DNA of 64,000 bases from an uncultured Desulfobacterium sp. (GCA_900258555.1 LT984855.1:431821-495820); one strand, 5' to 3'; counted from the first letter of the stretch, positions 44,319 to 53,818 are shown. Made by a program: numbers and translations. Notes: generated from the letters alone by a model not told the origin.

Positions 44319-47300
44319 TCATCCTATCCTTACCCCCGCATGATCGAATTTTCTTGCTACGATGTTTTCAAATTCCTTTCCAAAAAACCGCCGATTGTTT
44401 TGCAAATATGGCTTGATACTATCCCAGTAATCCAGCAATTCTCTTTTGTCATGGATCATCTCAAGTATACCGTCTATTTCGGAGAACTTCTCCCTCTTAA
44501 GGTGATCCTTCCTCAGTTCGTAAAGGTCATTCAGCCTATGCCTCTGATCATCGGAAAATCCGATTTCACTTGATCTTTCAAGCAAGTCATTTACCAGATT
44601 GTGCAGTTCCTTAAAATCAACAATGTAATTCATCTGATTCTTGGTCTGATTCAGGATCATGTCTGTTATTTCTGTTAATCGCTTTTGGTATGCTTGGTTC
44701 AACTGCTCTTCGTAATCATCAGTGTTGAAAGGGTGCTTTGTAATTGATCGGAGGCTGGAAAGATAATAACTTTTGAGCTGTTCCGGATCATTTGTAGCTG
44801 CCATTGAAGAGATCTTCTGCACCATGTTGACGCTGTCAACGAAATCTATGGAACAGACGTCCGGATATCCTTCCTTTCTCAGAATAACCCCTGATTTTGC
44901 GCTAAAAAAGCGACGCAGGTTCTTTTCATTTTGCAGGATCTCATCGGTGGAAAACTCATTAAGAAAGCTGTTAACCGCCTCGTACCTCTTTTCGATCTTT
45001 TCGCACAGATCCAAAAAATTAAGACACACCGGACGCTCAGATGATTCAAAGTCTTTGGTTCCCAAAAGACCTACCAGTAATAGCTTGATCTGGTTTTCAT
45101 AATTCAGATAACCGCTGACCTTTTCATATCCGAAGATACGGACCTCATCGCCTGCAAGTTTGGTAAATATAAAGTTCCGCGTTTTTTCTCTAAGATCCTG
45201 AAGCGTGTTAAGAATCCGGTATGCTTCGAATAGTTCTCTCTCAAAGGAGGCGAAACCAATGCTTGAGAGTCTTCGCTTCTGGTAAATATATTTTGTGGGG
45301 ACCTTTATTATAAAATTTACAATATCCCTATATTTAATTTGTCTGATCCCACGCAATCTAAATATGCGTTCCAGTGCGAAAACCGCCTTTCCAGCCGTAA
45401 TTAGATCAGCTTCCTCAGGTTCTCTCCAAGGCTTTGCCTCCAAATAAGTTGGAGGAGTAATATCTGCCGGAATGCCTTTGGACTGATAATATTCAAGGGC
45501 ATAATAAAGGCTTCCCCTAGGAAGAAAAATTCTGTTGAGCCTTTGCTCAAAGTCTGCTTCCCCTTTAATAATCTTGACGCATTGGGCTCTTGTCTTGAAC
45601 ATTTGTCCTGCAAGGTCTTCGAGAATCAGGTCGTCCCTGATAGCCGACAACATTACAAAGGAAAAGATAAAAAAGGCGTCAAACAGATCCTTGTCTTTGG
45701 GGCTTAAGACATCCTTAAGGGCATAAGGTGAAAATTCTCCCCTTAATATATGGTGCATCAGACCGTGGTGCCTTATAAGAAAAATCAGATAGGTCTTGCC
45801 CCTTTCATCAAGGTTGTAACGTTGGGCGATATCCTCCTTTTCTACAAAGACAGCGCTTGCCTGCGCCCATTCAGCAGGGCTGATATCATCTTTGTACTGT
45901 TCTCTCAAATCAGGCAGTCTCCCAAGGTCCTGGAAGATTAATGCCCTTGTAACCGCGTCAAAGAGAGGACGATTTCGTAATAGTCCATGGGCGATATTTT
46001 CGAGCTCTTTTAACTGTGCGTCACTTACCCCAACAGTGCCCGTAGCCAATGGTCCGAATTCCCTCTGGGCCAGTTTGTGTAGGAAATGTATGTCCTGAAA
46101 AAGCTCTTTGTCATTGGTAATAAGGGACTGGAGTTTTCTTGTTGCGGAAATGATATAATGTGAGCTAGGGGCAGTCATGTAAAGTTGTAATGGCATCTGT
46201 CGGCTATTTAGGGACATGAATTCGGGCAGGATAAAGGCTAAGACAGTAGGTGTATATCTGAAAAGCAGATCAAGGTTTGTGTATATATCGGCGGGCCTGA
46301 AAAACACTACCAGAAAATTTGACCGCAGTTGCTCCCGAAGATCTTTGGTATCCTGAAACCAACGCTTCTGTGTGGATGGCAGCTTGAGTGCATCTCTTGA
46401 TTCTTCAAGGAATATGATATGGCTTTGATAAAAGATTTCGAGGTCGGCAAAGAGCGCCTCCATACTTTTTAGATCTGTAGTTGAAATTTTTGAGATAGAT
46501 AGTCCTTCAATTTTTTCAATAAAGGATTTCAAATTCTCTATAGCCTTTTCCACATCAATATAGGCAATTTCCAGGGCATTGGTTGCAGCGTTCCGCTTTA
46601 TCATAAATCCGGTGCCCAGTATGAACGATGACCCGTGCCTGTAAAGTTGCTCGCTGAATTGCCTTAAGACATCCACCCTGAAATAACGGATGGTTATACT
46701 CCTTGTGTCTTCTTCTATTTTCCTTACCCTTTCCTTGATATCCTCAGGCCGTACATCGGCAAGGAGTGGGTTGAAGTTGATGATCTCACCGCGTGACAGG
46801 TTCGCCGTTATGGACAGGAGCATAAAAACCAGTCGGCTGTCCATCCTTTCAAACAGGTTTCCCGTCCCATGAAATTCTTTATCGAGAATCTTTCGGTAAA
46901 AGGCGGGCAGTTCCAGCGGGTCTGAACTGACGTAGCCTTCTTCAAAGTCATCTATAGCCTCAACCAGTCTGATGACGTTTTCTATTCTTTCGACCCTCCT
47001 GTCATCGTAATCGGCAAGGGTTTCTTTTTCCATCCTTCCCTTTTGCCCTAATTCCAGCCAGTTGTTGGTGAATTCATAGTAATTCATCATTTTGAGGATC
47101 TTTCTGACTACCTTATTGTGTATGCCTCCCTGCGAGATGATCTTTTCATCCAGCACCTCGTGCCACTCTAGTCCTTGATTGGTTACGACCCGTACTGCCG
47201 ACTCATAAAAATCAAAAAGCTCAATGAGTTGTTCACTTGTGAGTCCTGAGCCCATATCTGCCTCTGTTTCGGCCATGGTCATCAGCCGGCAGAAACGCAG

Positions 47301-49016
47301 AAAATTGATTGCCTGCTGGGTATCAAATGTTTGGGCCAGATCCAGAACAGGTTTAAAGGCCTTTTCGCTTGTTTTACCTGCTATGATCCTTCCAAAGGAT
47401 GTGTGACCATAGACAATATAGATGATTTCCTTCAGCTCATTATAATTAAACCCGAAAAAAGCCATTGCCTCCAGGTTTTCTAAGACCAATGTCTCCTCGC
47501 CCTCGGTTAAAACTGGATTGATATAGCCCATGGCCTTTTCAATGCGCCTGATTTTAGCGACTAATTTAAGAACATCATTAAGAGAGCTGAACCTCTGGTT
47601 CGGGTTTATAAGGGGTTGCCTCAGGCGATCTATAAAGATGGCGGGAAGCTCACTATAAGAGCCCTTTTTCAACCTTTCCAATACTCGCAGTGTCTTCAAA
47701 AGATAGGAAAATGAGTTTCTGTGCTCGGCCAACAATTCTTTAGGACAACCAAGGAGATGGGATCCCCCCGCATCACGCATCAGATCCGCCAACGTGATCT
47801 TGAGCGGCTTTTTTTGGCCAAGGTAGATCATCATATATTTTGGCGAATAATCTGTGGTGGAAAATCTCTTATCCCAATCATCGGTTACAGATAAGGGAAC
47901 CAGAGGTTTTAAAAAAACCTTGTCAAAATGGATGGCTAAGAGTTCGGACCATATCTTTTCCTGGTCGCCAAAAAAAATTGAATCAGATAAAGGAAAGTCA
48001 AGATAGGCCAAGGCGGCAATATCATCGAGTGAAATTTCCTTGATATTCTTTCCTTTTAAAAGGCTGCTGATCACCTCTTGTTCTACATAAAGGCCGCTTA
48101 GGTACTTCTCCAAATCGAAGATATTCACCTGGATGGGTTCGCCCTTCGGCCTGTATCTCTTTTTTGTCTTAAAGATGTGGGTAAAAAGCGCAAAGAGCTT
48201 TTCTTCCTCAATGCTCTTAAAAACCAGTTCCGTTATCCTATTGGTTTTTGGAGTATGGGCATTGGAAATAATAAAGATCTCTCCATTAGGTTTTAAGACA
48301 TTGTAGATCTTCCAGAGAAAATAGACAGCGAATTGTTCGACCTGCTTTTTTGTCGGCATCCGGCGGGTGAAAGGATTAAATTTATCCATCAGGATAATAT
48401 CATAAATGTCCTGTGTGAGGATCACCAGATCCAGTGTCTGGGTCATGTCCCTTAATTTTTCAATGGAGTCAATGACAACAAAGTTGTGCTCTTTAAAACG
48501 AAAGGAAAGCTGTCTTGATATCAGCTCGTCCATATGGGATACCAGGCCAATATCATGGTATTCTTTTAGATATTTCTTGCGATGAAAGCCGACCACTTTG
48601 GTTATTTCATCCACCTTGGATTTAATGTGGGTCAAGGTGTCTGAGGCCAGATGCACAGGGATCAGATAAAAGGGTTTTCCGAGACTTGTATATCTTATCA
48701 ACAGACCTATCCTGCCGTAGAGTTCATTCAGCGCCTTATAATTGTGACCGATATTTTCCGGTTCTTCGAAGGTGATGGACTGAAGCAGTTTTATGTCTTT
48801 GGGCTCAAGCCTGTCATAGGCCTCAAAAAGGCCGAAACCGTAAGCGTTGCCGCCGAACTTACTGGGAAGATGCGAGGGGTGCTTAAGGGCAGCAAAGGTT
48901 CCAAGCGGTATGTCAGCCTCATCAATGCCGAGTTTTACGAACTCTTCGGCCTTTATAAAACGGAATGAATCCCTCTGCCAAAAGGACTCTGGGGAGAAAA
49001 AAGTGGATAGGTCCAT
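44319..49016 (-). CDS. Giant 1565-aa uncharacterised protein with methyltransferase-like and degenerate GlnD-type HD regions
   Basis: A single uninterrupted frame encodes 1565 residues, with no signal peptide or confident membrane helix. Residues about 180-270 look like the late half of a Rossmann methyltransferase ('LDLVILTQDIYDIILMDKF' and 'VLKPNGEIFIISNA') but no GxGxG SAM loop is visible. Residues about 1020-1110 resemble the HD domain of GlnD uridylyltransferases ('ALIFQDLGRLPDLREQY', later 'LIFLIRHHGLMHHIL'); the metal-binding HD pair is QD. The rest is mostly helical. The 3' end is 21 bases from dedA. I cannot assign a function. Confidence 0.7.
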   Translation of the reverse strand: MDLSTFFSPESFWQRDSFRFIKAEEFVKLGIDEADIPLGTFAALKHPSHLPSKFGGNAYGFGLFEAYDRLEPKDIKLLQSITFEEPENIGHNYKALNELYGRIGLLIRYTSLGKPFYLIPVHLASDTLTHIKSKVDEITKVVGFHRKKYLKEYHDIGLVSHMDELISRQLSFRFKEHNFVVIDSIEKLRDMTQTLDLVILTQDIYDIILMDKFNPFTRRMPTKKQVEQFAVYFLWKIYNVLKPNGEIFIISNAHTPKTNRITELVFKSIEEEKLFALFTHIFKTKKRYRPKGEPIQVNIFDLEKYLSGLYVEQEVISSLLKGKNIKEISLDDIAALAYLDFPLSDSIFFGDQEKIWSELLAIHFDKVFLKPLVPLSVTDDWDKRFSTTDYSPKYMMIYLGQKKPLKITLADLMRDAGGSHLLGCPKELLAEHRNSFSYLLKTLRVLERLKKGSYSELPAIFIDRLRQPLINPNQRFSSLNDVLKLVAKIRRIEKAMGYINPVLTEGEETLVLENLEAMAFFGFNYNELKEIIYIVYGHTSFGRIIAGKTSEKAFKPVLDLAQTFDTQQAINFLRFCRLMTMAETEADMGSGLTSEQLIELFDFYESAVRVVTNQGLEWHEVLDEKIISQGGIHNKVVRKILKMMNYYEFTNNWLELGQKGRMEKETLADYDDRRVERIENVIRLVEAIDDFEEGYVSSDPLELPAFYRKILDKEFHGTGNLFERMDSRLVFMLLSITANLSRGEIINFNPLLADVRPEDIKERVRKIEEDTRSITIRYFRVDVLRQFSEQLYRHGSSFILGTGFMIKRNAATNALEIAYIDVEKAIENLKSFIEKIEGLSISKISTTDLKSMEALFADLEIFYQSHIIFLEESRDALKLPSTQKRWFQDTKDLREQLRSNFLVVFFRPADIYTNLDLLFRYTPTVLAFILPEFMSLNSRQMPLQLYMTAPSSHYIISATRKLQSLITNDKELFQDIHFLHKLAQREFGPLATGTVGVSDAQLKELENIAHGLLRNRPLFDAVTRALIFQDLGRLPDLREQYKDDISPAEWAQASAVFVEKEDIAQRYNLDERGKTYLIFLIRHHGLMHHILRGEFSPYALKDVLSPKDKDLFDAFFIFSFVMLSAIRDDLILEDLAGQMFKTRAQCVKIIKGEADFEQRLNRIFLPRGSLYYALEYYQSKGIPADITPPTYLEAKPWREPEEADLITAGKAVFALERIFRLRGIRQIKYRDIVNFIIKVPTKYIYQKRRLSSIGFASFERELFEAYRILNTLQDLREKTRNFIFTKLAGDEVRIFGYEKVSGYLNYENQIKLLLVGLLGTKDFESSERPVCLNFLDLCEKIEKRYEAVNSFLNEFSTDEILQNEKNLRRFFSAKSGVILRKEGYPDVCSIDFVDSVNMVQKISSMAATNDPEQLKSYYLSSLRSITKHPFNTDDYEEQLNQAYQKRLTEITDMILNQTKNQMNYIVDFKELHNLVNDLLERSSEIGFSDDQRHRLNDLYELRKDHLKREKFSEIDGILEMIHDKRELLDYWDSIKPYLQNNRRFFGKEFENIVARKFDHAGVRIG

Positions 49017-49608
49017 AATATAATATTAAACCTGAGCCCTAAATCTGAGCAATCTAGTTTTTGAAAAAACATGTAACCAGAATTCGAAAACTAATAGTTT
49101 CTTGTCTGTTCTCAGGCGCCATGCGCCTGTTTAGTCACCATGAATCTAGTTTATGGGTTCAATTTCTGTCAAGGAGTATGTAAGAAGAGATTTCAGGCAA
49201 GCGAAAAATGATTGCATATTATTTTAAGGTTTTGTTCTTATAAATTTTGAAATTATACTCTGTATATATTTTTTATACGGTTATTAATGCCCTGCTAGAA
49301 CTCACGTCAAGAAATCACATGACGCCCTCATATATTTTCTATTTTGCTTTTTGTTCTATTTAAAATCAATTAGTTAGAAACAGATCATCTCTGCTTTGCC
49401 CAAAACGGCCTTTTCATCGCAAACGAACCAACTGATCTTAGCCACGTATATTTATTTTATACACTTTTCTTAACCTCCAAAAGATATATTGGATAAAAAA
49501 CTATTAATTTCAATACAATAAATATTTTTTTAAGCCTGGCACATGGTTTGCATCATAATAAAATGAACCCATCTTTATCATCTAAGACCTTTCAAACGGA
49601 GAAGATTT
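49017..49608. other. Long AT-rich intergenic region upstream of the double-receiver gene
   Basis: No gene is seen. It contains a perfect 7-bp hairpin CAGGCGC-CAT-GCGCCTG at 49113-49129 with only a short T tract, several AT-rich blocks, and the sigma-54 promoter at 49537-49552. The 400 bases between hairpin and promoter are a plausible place for activator sites, but none was recognised. Confidence 0.5.
49537..49552 (+). promoter_or_regulatory. Sigma-54 (RpoN) -24/-12 promoter
   Basis: TGGCACATGGTTTGCA matches TGGCAC-N5-TTGCA, with GG and GC exactly 10 bases apart. It lies 57 bases before the ATG of the double-receiver gene, leaving room for a leader of about 45 bases with a ribosome-binding site. 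Confidence 0.85.
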
Positions 49609-50844
49609 ATGAAAGCAGCATATAAGATTCTTGTTGTAGATGATGAAATCGGCATTTGCCGAAATGTGGAAAAGATTCTTTCCAAAAATAATTATCAAGT
49701 GACGCATGCACAAAGCGCCAAAGTGGCATTGGAAAAAATGGCTAAGGAGTCTTATTCCCTTCTTATTTCTGATATTATTATGCCTGAGGTGGATGGCATT
49801 GAGTTACTGAAACGTACTAAGGAGCAATGGCCTTCCACCAAGGTGGTAATGATGACCGCTTATGCCTCCACAGACACAGCAATGAAGGCGATCAGGCTGG
49901 GTGCAGAAGATTATGTTCCAAAACCATTTACGCCTGACGGACTGCGCGATAAGGTTGAAAAGGTCCTATCTCCCAAGACCATTCTATTTCCCATGAAGAG
50001 AGAAAGAACAGATCTCCTTGACGGCAAGGTGGATATAGACCTCCCCTTTGACAGGAAAGAACTACTGAAATACGTGGGCAAGGAATACCTCAAGACGCTG
50101 GGCCCATCAGATATGCCCAGCATCGGTAGGACCCTCCCCAAGAAGAAGGAAATCTATTGCCCATTCGGACAGAGGATTTGTGATGTCTTTGCAAAACTCG
50201 GCCATACATGCAAGGCGGGGACTGAAAAGGAGGAATGCCCTCAAAAAAAGGCCATGGAAAGAAAAGCCCAGAGGGATTATGCAGGCTTTGATTCCACAAA
50301 ACTGATCGGGATTGACATGCCTTTCAATTATGCAGAGGTAATTTCAGTTGCTGGCCCTGAATTTGTGAAAAACCTTAACAGAGACGGCTTCTCATTTATA
50401 CCCTATCATGAACTCAAGAAAAATGTTGCTCAGATGATGGCGAACAATAGGGGCGAATTACTCACCACACCGGAGTTCAGCAGGCACATACTCGTGATCG
50501 ATGACGAAGTGGCAGTCAATAATAATATCCGCAAGATCCTCTCCAAGAAAGGCTATCATGTTGATCAGGCGATCACAAAGGCTGAGGCCATTAGAAAGAT
50601 TGACGAGAGTTCTTACAAACTTATCCTTCTTGACCTTCGTATCCCAGGAGTAAGAGATCTTGAACTTCTTAAAATTATTCGAGATAAAAGGCCTGAGACA
50701 AAAGTTATTATCGTCACGGGCTATGCAAATATCGAAACCGCGGTTGAGACCGCTAAGCTTGGCGCCATTGATTTTCTGTCAAAACCATTTACACCAAGAG
50801 ATATTCGTATGGCTGCGGAAAACGCCTTAAAAATGGCGGCCTAA
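49609..50844 (+). CDS. Double-receiver response regulator with Cys-rich central domain
   Basis: The 411-aa protein has two full receiver domains: REC1 (about residues 5-125; acidic pair DD11-12, phospho-Asp55, Lys in 'YVPKPF') and REC2 (about 290-410; Asp in 'LILLDLRIPG', Lys in 'FLSKPF'). There is no DNA-binding or enzymatic output domain. The middle (about 140-285) has a Cys cluster 'YCPFGQRICDVFAKLGHTCK' with 'EECPQKK' and two similar segments ('DRKELLKYVGKEYLKTL' and 'NYAEVISVAGPEFVKNL') that look like an internal repeat. The Cys set could bind a metal or sense redox state. It is sigma-54-driven and sits just upstream of the Hdr operon, so it may control that operon or its activity. Confidence 0.8.
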   Translation: MKAAYKILVVDDEIGICRNVEKILSKNNYQVTHAQSAKVALEKMAKESYSLLISDIIMPEVDGIELLKRTKEQWPSTKVVMMTAYASTDTAMKAIRLGAEDYVPKPFTPDGLRDKVEKVLSPKTILFPMKRERTDLLDGKVDIDLPFDRKELLKYVGKEYLKTLGPSDMPSIGRTLPKKKEIYCPFGQRICDVFAKLGHTCKAGTEKEECPQKKAMERKAQRDYAGFDSTKLIGIDMPFNYAEVISVAGPEFVKNLNRDGFSFIPYHELKKNVAQMMANNRGELLTTPEFSRHILVIDDEVAVNNNIRKILSKKGYHVDQAITKAEAIRKIDESSYKLILLDLRIPGVRDLELLKIIRDKRPETKVIIVTGYANIETAVETAKLGAIDFLSKPFTPRDIRMAAENALKMAA

Positions 50845-50859
50845 CGGCACCTTCTCTCT

Positions 50860-50910
50860 CCCCCACCCGCTAAACGCATGGTTTAGGGGGTGGGTTTTCA
50901 TTTTCCTGTC
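50860..50910 (+). terminator. Rho-independent terminator between double-receiver gene and Hdr operon
   Basis: CCACCCGCTAAAC pairs with GTTTAGGGGGTGG around a short loop, followed by GTTTTCATTTTCC. It isolates the downstream operon, which has its own promoter. Confidence 0.75.
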
Positions 50911-50963
50911 ATCCTCATACATCCTAGCAAACCCGCAGAAATTCGGGGCCTCCAAAAACACTA

Positions 50964-50992
50964 TTGACACACCAAAGCTGTTTACCTATACT
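50964..50992 (+). promoter_or_regulatory. Sigma-70 promoter of the Hdr-Nuo-Flx operon
   Basis: A perfect TTGACA (50964-50969) is followed after exactly 17 bases by TATACT (50987-50992), one mismatch from consensus. The predicted start site is about 50999, 52 bases before the first ATG, which has an 'AGGAG' ribosome-binding site. No operator palindrome was recognised. Confidence 0.85.
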
Positions 50993-51050
50993 CGCGCATT
51001 TGAATCGAGTTAGGATTTTATTTCCTGACTACTAATTTAGGAGATTACCC

Positions 51051-51437
51051 ATGTCTGGTAAGATTAATGGTTCGGTCTTGGTGGTGGGTGGTGGCATAGC
51101 TGGCATGCAGTCTGCACTTGATTTGGCGAATTCCGGCTATTATGTCTACCTGCTTGAAGAGGGTCCTTCAATTGGTGGAGTGATGTCCCAACTGGACAAG
51201 ACCTTTCCCACCAACGATTGTGCAATGTGAATTATCTCTCCGAAACTGGTCGAGGTCGGCCGGCACTTAAACATTGAGATAATAACATATGCAGATCTGG
51301 AATCTGTCGAAGGGACAAAGGGAGATTTTAAGGTAAAAATCAAAAAACGCGCCCGCAGCATTAACATGGAACTCTGTACAGGTTGCGGGAGCTGCGTTGA
51401 GAACTGTCCTGTTAGAAATGAGGCTCAAATCTCATAA
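51051..51437 (+). CDS. Stand-alone HdrA N-terminal selenoprotein (Sec60), 128 aa
   Basis: ATG 51051 follows 'TTTAGGAGATTACCC'. The frame reads through TGA at 51228-51230 to TAA 51435. It encodes the first segment of HdrA: a Rossmann '[18 protein letters not shown]', then '[17 protein letters not shown]' where canonical HdrA has 'CALC', then one complete 4Fe-4S motif '[12 protein letters not shown]', and stops. The UGA is followed 15 bases later by a hairpin CTGGTC-GAGGTC-GGCCGG, plus an outer pairing ATTATCTC/GAGATAAT. This segment is just what the HdrA fusion two genes downstream lacks, so the two may form one HdrA in trans. It lies 12 bases before nuoE. A decayed fragment is unlikely given its signals. 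Confidence 0.85.
51231..51283 (+). promoter_or_regulatory. Bacterial SECIS element of the HdrA-N gene
   Basis: Directly after the UGA, ATTATCTC (51231-51238) pairs perfectly with GAGATAAT (51276-51283). Inside is a 6-bp apical stem CTGGTC/GGCCGG (51246-51251/51258-51263) with loop GAGGTC, close to the AGGUCU loop of E. coli fdhF. The loop starts 21 bases after the UGA, within the usual bacterial range. Confidence 0.75.
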
Positions 51438-51449
51438 CAAGAGATAGCA

Positions 51450-51932
51450 ATGAAAAATGATATTGAAATTGACTGGCAAAAAATAGATAATATAATTTCA
51501 AAATATAATGCTAATCATGAAGCGCTGCTGATGATAATGCATGATATAGGTGAGATTTACAATTATGTACCGCAACAGGTAATTCCCGTGCTGGTTGACA
51601 GATTGGGCGTAAAGGAGAGCCTGATTTACAGCGTTGCAACATTTTACAAAACTGTAAGTCTTACCCCCAGAGGGAAGTATATCATCAGCGTCTGCACGGG
51701 CACTGCTTGCCATGTCAGGGGTGCGGAAAAAATTATGGGCGCATTGGAGGAAAAGCTCAATATTATTGAAGGTCAGACTACGGAGGACAGGTTGTTCACG
51801 CTCGATTCCGTCCGCTGTATCGGCTGTTGCGCCGCGGGGCCTGTTGTTAATGTCAACAAGGAAACACATGGCGGTCTTGATCGTTCAAGCGTACTTGAAA
51901 TTATAAACGAGTATAAACACCGTGCTTCATAA
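51450..51932 (+). CDS. NuoE-like [2Fe-2S] subunit
   Basis: The 160-aa protein has the NuoE/24-kDa layout: helical N-terminus ('LLMIMHDIGEIYNYVPQQVI') and thioredoxin-like C-terminus with four cluster ligands in 'CTGTACHVRGAEKI' and 'VRCIGCCAAGPVV'. It passes electrons from the NuoF flavin. The gene is 12 bases after the HdrA-N gene and 32 before nuoF. In this setting it belongs to a soluble NADH module like those of HydABC hydrogenase or BamG, not to complex I, since no membrane Nuo genes are present. Confidence 0.92.
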   Translation: MKNDIEIDWQKIDNIISKYNANHEALLMIMHDIGEIYNYVPQQVIPVLVDRLGVKESLIYSVATFYKTVSLTPRGKYIISVCTGTACHVRGAEKIMGALEEKLNIIEGQTTEDRLFTLDSVRCIGCCAAGPVVNVNKETHGGLDRSSVLEIINEYKHRAS

Positions 51933-51964
51933 CGGCGTGGAGGATAGGAGATTTTACACGGAAA

Positions 51965-53818
51965 ATGTCCAGATTAGAAAACAGAGAGGCCCTCAAAAAA
52001 TTCAGAGAGGCGATTAAAGCCGGGCGTCAGCAGAGCAAGAAAAAATTGATTTCACTTTGCGCCGGCTCCGGATGCGGTGCCTATGGAACGGCAAAGGTGC
52101 ATCAGGCCCTGACCGCGGAGTTGTCTAGGCAGAACCTGCAGGATCAGGTTGAAATAAAACTTTCTTGTTGTCATGGCTTCTGTCAAAAGGGGCCTATCAT
52201 GGTTATTCATCCTGAACGGATATTTTATCCTCAGGTAAAAGAAGAGCATATTCCGGAAGTAGTAGAAAAAACCATTAAAAATGGTAAGCTTGCTGACTCC
52301 CTTATATTCAAGGATCCCACTACCAAAGAAAAGATAGTTCACGAACAGGATATACCATTTTACAAACTCCAGCAAAGGGTGATCTTCGGCAACAACAGTC
52401 TGATTGATCCTACAAACATGGAGGATTATCTGGCTGTCGGAGGTTATACCGCCATGGAAAAGGCCCTTTTTGACATGGGGTCGGAGCAGATCATTGATCA
52501 AATCAAGGCATCAGGCCTCCGCGGCCGTGGAGGCGGCGGATTCCCCACAGGAATCAAGTGGGAGACATGCCGCCGTCATGAGGGTAGAAGGTATGTCATT
52601 TGCAACGCAGACGAAGGGGACCCCGGCGCATACATGGATCGTATCCTTCTGGAAGGGAACCCCCATTGTGTTATTGAGGGGATGATAATAGGGGCCATAG
52701 CCATTCAGTCCCACGATGGCTATGTTTACGTGCGGCATGAGTATCCACTTGCAGTTACTAACCTTGAAATCGCATTAAAAAGCGCAAGGGAAAAGGGACT
52801 TCTGGGCAATAATATCCTTGGCTCAGGTTTTGATTTTGATATCCAGATCAGCCGCGGCGGCGGGGCATTTGTATGCGGTGAATCCACTGCACTGATGGCC
52901 TCCCTTGAGGGAAAACCGGGAAGACCGAGGGCAAAATATGTACACACCGTTGCTAAAGGATTCCGTGATGACCCCTCAAATCTCAACAACGTTGAGACAT
53001 GGGCCAATGTCCCTTTAGTTATCAATAAAGGCGCTGATTGGTATTCTCAAATAGGCACAAAGACAAGCAAAGGCACAAAGATATTTTCTCTTGTCGGAAA
53101 GGTTAATAACACCGGTTTGGTTGAAGTCCCCATGGGCACAAGCCTGCGTAAAATCATCTTTGATATCGGGGGCGGCATTCCCAAGAACAAAAAATTCAAG
53201 GCGGTCCAGACCGGAGGCCCTTCAGGGGGTTGTATCCCCGAACAGTTCCTAGATGTGGGTGTTGACTATGATGAACTGCTGAAACTGGGCTCGATCATGG
53301 GCTCCGGCGGCATGATCGTTATGGATCAGGATACCTGCATGGTGGATGTGGCCAGGTACTTTATAGAATTTTTGAAGGAAGAATCATGCGGGCAATGTAA
53401 TCCCTGCCGTGAAGGCATAAAACAGATGCTGGAAATCTTGACTGACATCTGTCAAGGCCACGGAAAGGAGGGGGATATTGAGTTGCTCGAGGAACTGGGC
53501 GGCATGATCCAGAAATTTGCCCTGTGTGGTCTCGGCACGTCTGCGCCAAACCCGGTTCTAACCACAATCCTGTATTTCCGTGAAGAATACGAGGCCCATA
53601 TCAGGGACAAAAAATGCCCGGCAGGGGTCTGTAAAAACCTTTTCCATTATGATATTGCCGAAGATCTGTGCACTGGTTGCGGGTTGTGCGCCAAGAAATG
53701 CCCCAAGAATGCCATTACCGGTGAAAAAAAGAAGCCCCACAAGTTAAACCAGGACGAATGTATAAAATGCGGAATCTGTTACGAGGGGTGTAAATTCGGG
53801 GCTATAGTGATAAAATAA
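51965..53818 (+). CDS. NuoF-like NADH:acceptor oxidoreductase subunit with extra ferredoxin domains
   Basis: The 617-aa protein is longer than complex I NuoF. It has an N-terminal thioredoxin-like [2Fe-2S] domain ('LCAGSGCGAYG' and 'SCCHGFC'), the FMN/NADH domain ('SGLRGRGGGGFPTGIKW', 'CNADEGDPGAYMDR'), an SLBB region, the N3-type 4Fe-4S motif 'CGQCNPCREG', and two C-terminal 4Fe-4S motifs ('CTGCGLCAKKCP', 'CIKCGICYEGC'). This is the domain order of HydB/HndC/BamH-type bifurcating NADH subunits. It would oxidise or reduce NAD(H) and exchange electrons with the HdrA subunits. Confidence 0.93.
   Translation: MSRLENREALKKFREAIKAGRQQSKKKLISLCAGSGCGAYGTAKVHQALTAELSRQNLQDQVEIKLSCCHGFCQKGPIMVIHPERIFYPQVKEEHIPEVVEKTIKNGKLADSLIFKDPTTKEKIVHEQDIPFYKLQQRVIFGNNSLIDPTNMEDYLAVGGYTAMEKALFDMGSEQIIDQIKASGLRGRGGGGFPTGIKWETCRRHEGRRYVICNADEGDPGAYMDRILLEGNPHCVIEGMIIGAIAIQSHDGYVYVRHEYPLAVTNLEIALKSAREKGLLGNNILGSGFDFDIQISRGGGAFVCGESTALMASLEGKPGRPRAKYVHTVAKGFRDDPSNLNNVETWANVPLVINKGADWYSQIGTKTSKGTKIFSLVGKVNNTGLVEVPMGTSLRKIIFDIGGGIPKNKKFKAVQTGGPSGGCIPEQFLDVGVDYDELLKLGSIMGSGGMIVMDQDTCMVDVARYFIEFLKEESCGQCNPCREGIKQMLEILTDICQGHGKEGDIELLEELGGMIQKFALCGLGTSAPNPVLTTILYFREEYEAHIRDKKCPAGVCKNLFHYDIAEDLCTGCGLCAKKCPKNAITGEKKKPHKLNQDECIKCGICYEGCKFGAIVIK

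Noticed and set aside
49113-49129. Perfect palindrome CAGGCGCCATGCGCCTG as a terminator
   Set aside because: The following T tract is too short (TTTAG), and it is not positioned at the end of either neighbouring gene.
51051-51437. HdrA N-terminal fragment as a pseudogene with a nonsense mutation
   Set aside because: The stop is UGA, lies exactly at a Cys codon, is followed by a SECIS-like hairpin identical to that of the full HdrA, and the gene has a strong promoter and ribosome-binding site.
51450-53818. Part of respiratory complex I
   Set aside because: No membrane Nuo subunits or quinone-module genes occur; NuoF has the extra N- and C-terminal domains of soluble NADH modules.
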